A stretch of 11,892 nt of DNA, from NCBI GenBank assembly GCA_948468465.1, contig CAOKJJ010000157.1, positions 1 through 11,892 on the forward strand, given 5' to 3'. The position numbers and the translations under genes are program-made. Positions 8,996 to 11,892 of this stretch are shown piece after piece; position 1 is the stretch's first letter; each line of letters begins with the position of its first letter. The notes beneath the pieces were generated by a model. It was not told where the DNA came from. It did no database searches and saw only the letters and a program-made list of their open reading frames with translations. The DNA comes from an uncultured Eubacterium sp. (GTDB taxonomy: Bacteria; Bacillota_A; Clostridia; Lachnospirales; Lachnospiraceae).

Positions 8996-9752
8996 GGCTC
9001 TGTCCCCCTCCCAGCATCGTAAGAACATGCAGAATTTTGTCAAAAAAAGCGCTTCTGCTGTCGCTGCCCTTGCGCAATTCCATAAAGATTTCCCCGTCCT
9101 TCAAAAAAAGAATCCGGCTGGCATAGCTGGCGGTAAAAGCGTCATGCGTTACCATAAGAATCGTTGCGCCAAGCTGTTCATGGATACTTTGTATCGTAGA
9201 CAGCAGCATTTGCGAGGAATGACTGTCCAAGGCGCCTGTCGGCTCATCCGCCAGCAGAAGCCTTGGATTGTTAACAAGCGCTCTTGCACAGGCACAGCGC
9301 TGTTTCTGCCCACCGGATACCTGATAGGGATATTTATTTAAAATATCACTGATATTCAGCTTTTGCGCGATATCCAAAACGCGGGGTTCCACACTCTTAG
9401 CCGGTACTTTGTTAATTGCTAACGCGAGTGCAATGTTTTCTGAAATCGTAAGCGTATCCAATAAATGAAAATCCTGAAATACAAACCCCAGATTTTCCCT
9501 GCGAAAGCGGGCAAGGGATTTTGGCTTGATTTGCGTCACATCTGTCCCCTCTAAAAAAATATGCCCTGCACTAACGGTATCAATCGTGGAAATACAGTTT
9601 AAAAGCGTTGTCTTTCCGGAACCTGACGCACCCATAATGCCAAGAAATTCCCCGGCTTCCACAAAAAAGCTGATATCATGAATCGCTTTGGTAATATTCC
9701 CCTCATTGCCATAGTATTTCTGGATATGCTCCAGCTTCAAAATCGTATTCAT
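8985..9752 (-). CDS. BceA-type ABC transporter ATPase
   Basis: This 255-residue cytoplasmic ATPase powers the neighbouring permease. All nucleotide-binding motifs are present: Walker A GASGSGKT (41-48), Q-loop Gln 93 in VFQD, signature VSGGQKQR (145-152), Walker B LLLADEP (165-171) with the catalytic Glu 170, the D-loop SALD-equivalent GALD (173-176), and the H-loop His 203 in VTHD. Length is normal for the MacB/BceA/LolD group. The ATG is preceded by AAGGAGGT seven bases upstream, a near-perfect ribosome site. The last codons overlap the permease start. The promoter region upstream carries a TTACA-N4-TGTAA repeat and a palindromic insertion. The exact substrate cannot be read from the ATPase. 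By analogy with BceAB/PsdAB it would be a cell-wall-active peptide or its lipid target complex. Confidence 0.95.
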   Translation of the reverse strand: MNTILKLEHIQKYYGNEGNITKAIHDISFFVEAGEFLGIMGASGSGKTTLLNCISTIDTVSAGHIFLEGTDVTQIKPKSLARFRRENLGFVFQDFHLLDTLTISENIALALAINKVPAKSVEPRVLDIAQKLNISDILNKYPYQVSGGQKQRCACARALVNNPRLLLADEPTGALDSHSSQMLLSTIQSIHEQLGATILMVTHDAFTASYASRILFLKDGEIFMELRKGSDSRSAFFDKILHVLTMLGGGQSHVC

Positions 9753-9784
9753 CTGATAGACCTCCTTAAATATTTCCTATCCTT

Positions 9785-9813
9785 ATTATAAAGAGAGCGT
9801 ATCATCTTTTGTA
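9785..9813 (-). promoter_or_regulatory. Probable activator-dependent promoter of the ABC transporter genes
   Basis: A perfect TATAAT -10 box (minus strand, 9785-9790) lies 32 bases before the ATPase start codon. The hexamer 17 bases upstream, TACAAA (9808-9813), is a poor -35. A good -10 with a weak -35 and an inverted repeat upstream fits a promoter that needs its response regulator bound. The predicted start is near 9778, which places the box centre about 63 bases upstream. Confidence 0.6.
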
Positions 9814-9833
9814 TCTGATTTTCTTACGCAGTT

Positions 9834-9849
9834 CTTACAAAAATGTAAG
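9834..9849. promoter_or_regulatory. Candidate response-regulator box, inverted repeat CTTACA-AAAA-TGTAAG
   Basis: Six-base perfect arms (9834-9839 and 9844-9849) flank an AAAA spacer, which is the TNACA-N4-TGTNA shape reported for regulators of Bce-type modules. The half-site TTCTTAC also recurs as a direct repeat 11 bases away (9821-9827 and 9832-9838), one helical turn, a spacing OmpR-family dimers often use. It lies upstream of the transporter promoter, as expected for an activator site. The TGTAAG arm abuts the palindromic element at 9849, and the outermost G may belong to that element. Assignment to the regulator at 11043-11711 is inference. Confidence 0.55.
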
Positions 9850-10005
9850 GAACTGTATGTAAATAACCTGTGACAGTTGCGCCGGATTTTTCTTCGGGAG
9901 TGCCCTGCAAAAATCAGGCGCATAGCGGGCTATGTAACTGATTTTTGCAGGACGCTCCCGGAGAAAAAGACAAGCAAATGGCATAGGTTATTTACATACA
10001 GTTCC
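9849..10005. mobile_element. MITE-like 157-bp palindromic element with TAA flanks
   Basis: The ends are perfect inverted repeats: 9849-9869 and 9985-10005 pair over 21 bases (22 if 9848/10006 is counted), starting GGAACTGTATG and ending CATACAGTTCC. Inside, 9887-9900 pairs with 9955-9968 in 13 of 14 positions, 9904-9917 pairs perfectly with 9938-9951, and 9921-9925 pairs with 9930-9934 around a CGGG loop. The element is thus close to one continuous hairpin. It contains no open reading frame. It is flanked directly by TAA on both sides (9846-9848 and 10006-10008), consistent with a 3-bp target duplication. Deleting the element plus one TAA rebuilds a perfect 9+4+9 palindrome in the flanks, which argues for insertion. 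No U-run follows the hairpin on either strand, so it is not a typical terminator. The parent transposon family is not identifiable from this sequence. Confidence 0.68.
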
Positions 10006-10027
10006 TAAGAACCTCATGCAGAACAGC

Positions 10028-10792
10028 TCAGCCCTGCACCCCGATCACAAAATCGTTCAGCTGAAAAGAAAGCTCCATCGTTGTCCCCTGACCGTCTGAA
10101 TAAGCAGCAAGCCCTATTCCCAGCTTATCACAAAGACGCTTGCAAAGATACAAGCCAATCCCGGTAGAATTTTTTCCGGTTCGTCCGTTCCTGCCGGTAA
10201 AGCCCTTTTCAAAAATACGAGGCAGATCACTTTTGGGGATACCTATTCCGTTATCACGAATCCATAAAACCATCCGGTCATTTGTCTTTTTTAAGCAAAA
10301 GTGCAGCATCGGCTGCTGCGTACGATATTTTACCGCATTGCTGATCATCTGGTTTAAAATAAACCGCACCCATTTTTCATCTGTATAAACCCTGCTTTCC
10401 GTATCATCTACCGTGATTGCCATATTGCTTTGACGCAGGAGGTATTTATTGTCCGCGATTGCACCATGCACAACCTCGCATAAGTTGATTTCACGGACAG
10501 AATAGTCTTTTTCCGTGTGTTCACTCCGGGCATAATAAAGCGCCTGTTCCGTATATTGATGGATACTTTCCAACTTTTCCAATATCTCCCTGGTAAACGG
10601 GGAACGGTTATTCTCACAAAGCAGTTTCATGGCCGTCATCGGTGTTTTTACTTCATGTATCCACTGCTCGATATATTCTTTATACTCTTTTCTCTCACTT
10701 TGTATCTCGCCTATTTTTTCAAGCATGGACTTTTCCGCCATTTTCATCATCTGATAAAAAACCTGCTCGCCCGCCTGTTCCGGCATCTTCAT
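10028..10792 (-). CDS. Catalytic portion of a BceS-type histidine kinase, separated from its membrane part by a frame change
   Basis: This 254-residue open frame carries the complete cytoplasmic kinase core. It has the H-box IHEVKTP with the phospho-acceptor His 46, the N-box NQMISNAVKYR (catalytic Asn 152), the G1 box DNGIGIP (180-186) and the G2 box GIGLYL (211-216). It begins where a normal BceS kinase continues from its second membrane helix, and it has no membrane segment itself. The ATG (10792-10790) overlaps the stop of the preceding 85-residue frame as ATGA. Only a weak GGA lies about four bases before it, so independent initiation would be inefficient unless coupled. Joined with the upstream frame, the protein would be 339 residues, close to the usual BceS length. 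This could be a recent one-base frameshift (pseudogene), a sequencing error, or a functional two-polypeptide kinase. The response-regulator gene ahead of it is intact. Confidence 0.85.
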   Translation of the reverse strand: MKMPEQAGEQVFYQMMKMAEKSMLEKIGEIQSERKEYKEYIEQWIHEVKTPMTAMKLLCENNRSPFTREILEKLESIHQYTEQALYYARSEHTEKDYSVREINLCEVVHGAIADNKYLLRQSNMAITVDDTESRVYTDEKWVRFILNQMISNAVKYRTQQPMLHFCLKKTNDRMVLWIRDNGIGIPKSDLPRIFEKGFTGRNGRTGKNSTGIGLYLCKRLCDKLGIGLAAYSDGQGTTMELSFQLNDFVIGVQG

Positions 10793-11046
10793 ATTTCCGG
10801 CATTAAATACCGTTCCCGTTCATCCAGCTGCTCCGCCATCTCCAGCAACCGATTCAGATACTTTTTCCGCAGTTCATATACGATGGACAGATATGTGATT
10901 AAGACCATCAGCCAGACAATGACCATGAACCCAACGGTCTGCACCGGATTGCCATTCGCAAGCAAAAACAGGGAAAGCGCCAGCATCCCCATAAGGTTGA
11001 CCAAAACAGGAAGAATCTGATTTTTTAAATATTGTATTCCGCTCAT
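10789..11046 (-). CDS. Membrane-sensor portion of the split BceS-type histidine kinase
   Basis: This 85-residue frame holds two hydrophobic helices (about residues 11-31 and 38-59) joined by a loop of about six residues. That is the hallmark of intramembrane-sensing kinases that perceive stimulus through a partner transporter. A charged helix (YELRKKYLNRLLEMAEQLDERERYL, about 57-81) follows and would normally lead into the dimerisation domain. The frame stops at a TGA (10791-10789) right after LMPEI. The continuation of the family pattern (MKMPEQAGEQVFYQMMKMAE) is found at once in the next frame. An AAGGG ribosome site lies eight bases before the ATG, and the ATG overlaps the regulator stop as ATGA. 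Read alone it would be taken for a small membrane protein, but its position and sequence make it the kinase N-terminus. Confidence 0.82.
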   Translation of the reverse strand: MSGIQYLKNQILPVLVNLMGMLALSLFLLANGNPVQTVGFMVIVWLMVLITYLSIVYELRKKYLNRLLEMAEQLDERERYLMPEI

Positions 11047-11711
11047 ATGATATACCCTTGTCTGTGCTTCGTCTTAATAAAATCCGTCAGTCCGATTGCC
11101 GCCAGCTTATCACGAATGCGAGTAATATTGACGCTTAACGCATTATCGTCAACATAGAGCTGATGGTCCCAGAGGAAATCCACAATATCGCTCCGGGGAC
11201 AGATTTTACCGGCGTTTTTGAAAAGATAGTAAAGTATTTTCAGTTCATTTTTTGTCAGTTCCGCTTTTTGCCCGCTGTATTCTATAAAACTGCTTTCCAA
11301 ATGCAGTGCGGCTCCTTTCCATGTGAAAATTTCTGTTTGCGTAAAACCGCATGACCGTTTTAGCAGCGCAGCAATTTTAGCAAGCAAAATAGAGGTATGA
11401 TACGGTTTCGTAATAAACGCATCTGCGCCCAGCATAATGCTGCTTAGCTCGTCCATGTCTGTGCTGCTGCTTGTCACGAATACAATCGGGATATCAGAAA
11501 AGGTACGGATTTGAGAACATATGTCAAAACCATTGTTTCCCGGCAGTTTTATATCCAAAATAACCAGATGCGGTGCAAATTCCTTAAGCTGCCGGATGGC
11601 CTGTGAAAAATCCGTAACCGCAGAAACCTCATAGCCATTTCCGGACAAAAGGTTTCTAAGCTGTGTTTGTATGACAGCATCGTCTTCAATGATTAGTATT
11701 TTTTTCTTCAT
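11043..11711 (-). CDS. BceR-type OmpR/PhoB-family response regulator
   Basis: This 222-residue regulator has a receiver domain at about 1-115. The acidic pocket is Glu 9, Asp 10 and Asp 11. The phospho-acceptor is Asp 53 in LVILDIKLPG, the switch residue is Thr 80 in FVTSSS, and the conserved Lys 102 lies in FITKPYH. The winged-helix DNA-binding domain covers about 130-222, with ELTKNELKILYYLF, a recognition-helix region near ALSVNITRIRDKL and the terminal wing KTKHRQGYII. All catalytic residues are intact. The ATG is preceded by GGGAGG seven bases upstream. The stop overlaps the kinase start as ATGA, so regulator and kinase are co-translated. The likely target is the TTACA-N4-TGTAA box upstream of the ABC genes. 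Its own promoter lacks that box but sits in a different dyad. Confidence 0.94.
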   Translation of the reverse strand: MKKKILIIEDDAVIQTQLRNLLSGNGYEVSAVTDFSQAIRQLKEFAPHLVILDIKLPGNNGFDICSQIRTFSDIPIVFVTSSSTDMDELSSIMLGADAFITKPYHTSILLAKIAALLKRSCGFTQTEIFTWKGAALHLESSFIEYSGQKAELTKNELKILYYLFKNAGKICPRSDIVDFLWDHQLYVDDNALSVNITRIRDKLAAIGLTDFIKTKHRQGYII

Positions 11712-11717
11712 AAAGAT

Positions 11718-11762
11718 ACCTCCCTGATACTTTATTATACTGTATCAGGGAGGTTTTCTCAA
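11718..11762 (-). promoter_or_regulatory. Regulator promoter with its -10 box in the loop of a perfect 13-bp dyad
   Basis: On the minus strand TTGAGA (11757-11762) and TATAAT (11734-11739) are 17 bases apart, a strong sigma-A-type promoter. A perfect 13-bp inverted repeat (11718-11730 and 11742-11754) brackets the -10 box with an 11-base loop. One arm lies in the promoter spacer. The other spans the start point and contains the GGGAGG ribosome site. Transcripts from this promoter would include only the second arm, so the dyad is best explained as an operator. Read-through RNA from upstream would fold it into a hairpin hiding the ribosome site. Confidence 0.7.
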
Positions 11763-11820
11763 TCTAAATGATGGAATGTCGTTTGGTACTTTCTTTTGAT
11801 TTTCTTTTAAATTGATACTT

Positions 11821-11892
11821 TTACTTTAACTTTCTATATACCATAAAACTCTGTTCCCCAAAAACCAACCCGCTGAACGGCATCAGTTTTAA
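11821..11892 (-). CDS. Possible C-terminal end of an upstream gene, cut by the window edge
   Basis: Reading in from the right edge on the minus strand, a frame of 23 codons ends at TAA (11823-11821) with the tail MPFSGLVFGEQSFMVYRKLK. The sequence is protein-like, and its placement (about 110 bases before the response-regulator ATG) suits the end of a co-oriented neighbour. I do not recognise the family, and a fragment this short could be chance. The 11763-11820 stretch after it is AT-rich, with no terminator hairpin I can see. Confidence 0.3.
   Translation of the reverse strand, partial: LKLMPFSGLVFGEQSFMVYRKLK

Noticed and set aside
8996..9043. Longer permease start at 9043 giving 751 residues
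   Set aside because: The extra 16 residues (MTKFCMFLRCWEGDRA) are unlike the family N-terminus and lie within the ATPase frame. The ATG at 8995 has a good ribosome site and the typical MYAKLVFRNAKRS start.
9887..9968. The strong hairpin as a Rho-independent terminator after the kinase gene
   Set aside because: Neither strand has a U-run after the stem. The structure is much longer than a terminator and has transposon-like ends.
10782..10800. Programmed -1 frameshifting at the kinase junction
   Set aside because: The sequence around the overlap (GGAAATATGA) does not form a canonical slippery heptamer, and I see no clear downstream stimulatory structure. A mutation or coupled reinitiation explains it more simply.
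1..11892. CRISPR array, tRNA, rRNA or phage genes
   Set aside because: I found no spaced direct repeats, cloverleaf-like sequence, rRNA segments or phage structural or integrase genes. The only tandem repeats are the coding linker and the 14-bp duplication.

Overview
The window looks like part of a low-to-mid GC Bacillota chromosome, most likely a gut clostridium of the Lachnospiraceae type. I infer this from strong AGGAGG-type ribosome sites, sigma-A-like promoters, FN3 modules of the 'ADGYQIYR' style common in that group, and a BceRSAB-type peptide-antibiotic module beside a secreted M60 protease. No ribosomal RNA or other marker is present, so the assignment is an inference. Every supported gene is on the minus strand, so transcription runs from high to low coordinates.

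Reading in the direction of transcription, positions 11892-8985 hold a Bce-type detoxification and sensing module. The right edge may carry the last 23 codons of an upstream gene. A promoter whose -10 box sits in the loop of a 13-bp perfect dyad (11718-11762) drives an OmpR/PhoB response regulator (11043-11711). A histidine kinase follows, split into a two-helix membrane piece (10789-11046) and a catalytic piece (10028-10792) that overlap by ATGA in different frames. A 275-base gap (9753-10027) then carries a 157-bp palindromic, non-coding, MITE-like element, a TTACA-N4-TGTAA inverted repeat that is the likely regulator box, and a TATAAT promoter. Next come the ABC ATPase (8985-9752) and its FtsX-type permease (6788-8995), overlapping by 11 bases. 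Together these form the usual Bce arrangement: the permease senses a cell-wall-active peptide, signals through the kinase to the regulator, and the regulator induces the transporter.

Positions 6787-89 hold a separate secreted-protein operon with its own extended -10 promoter (about 6747-6775). Its first gene encodes a 1742-residue M60 (enhancin/mucinase-like) metalloprotease with a dockerin pair, two clear FN3 domains plus a third FN3-like one, discoidin-like modules and a HEIGH zinc site. Its second gene starts four bases after the first stops. It encodes a 450-residue secreted protein with a cohesin-like N-terminal domain, a Pro-Gly-Tyr repeat linker and two FN3 domains. The pair may form a small cohesin-dockerin complex acting on host glycoproteins.

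The most striking observation is at 9831-10012. Removing the 157-bp palindromic element and one copy of a flanking TAA rebuilds a perfect 9+4+9 inverted repeat. This suggests a miniature transposon inserted inside the regulator-binding site of the transporter promoter. The split kinase just upstream could mean the module is decaying, or that it has been rewired.
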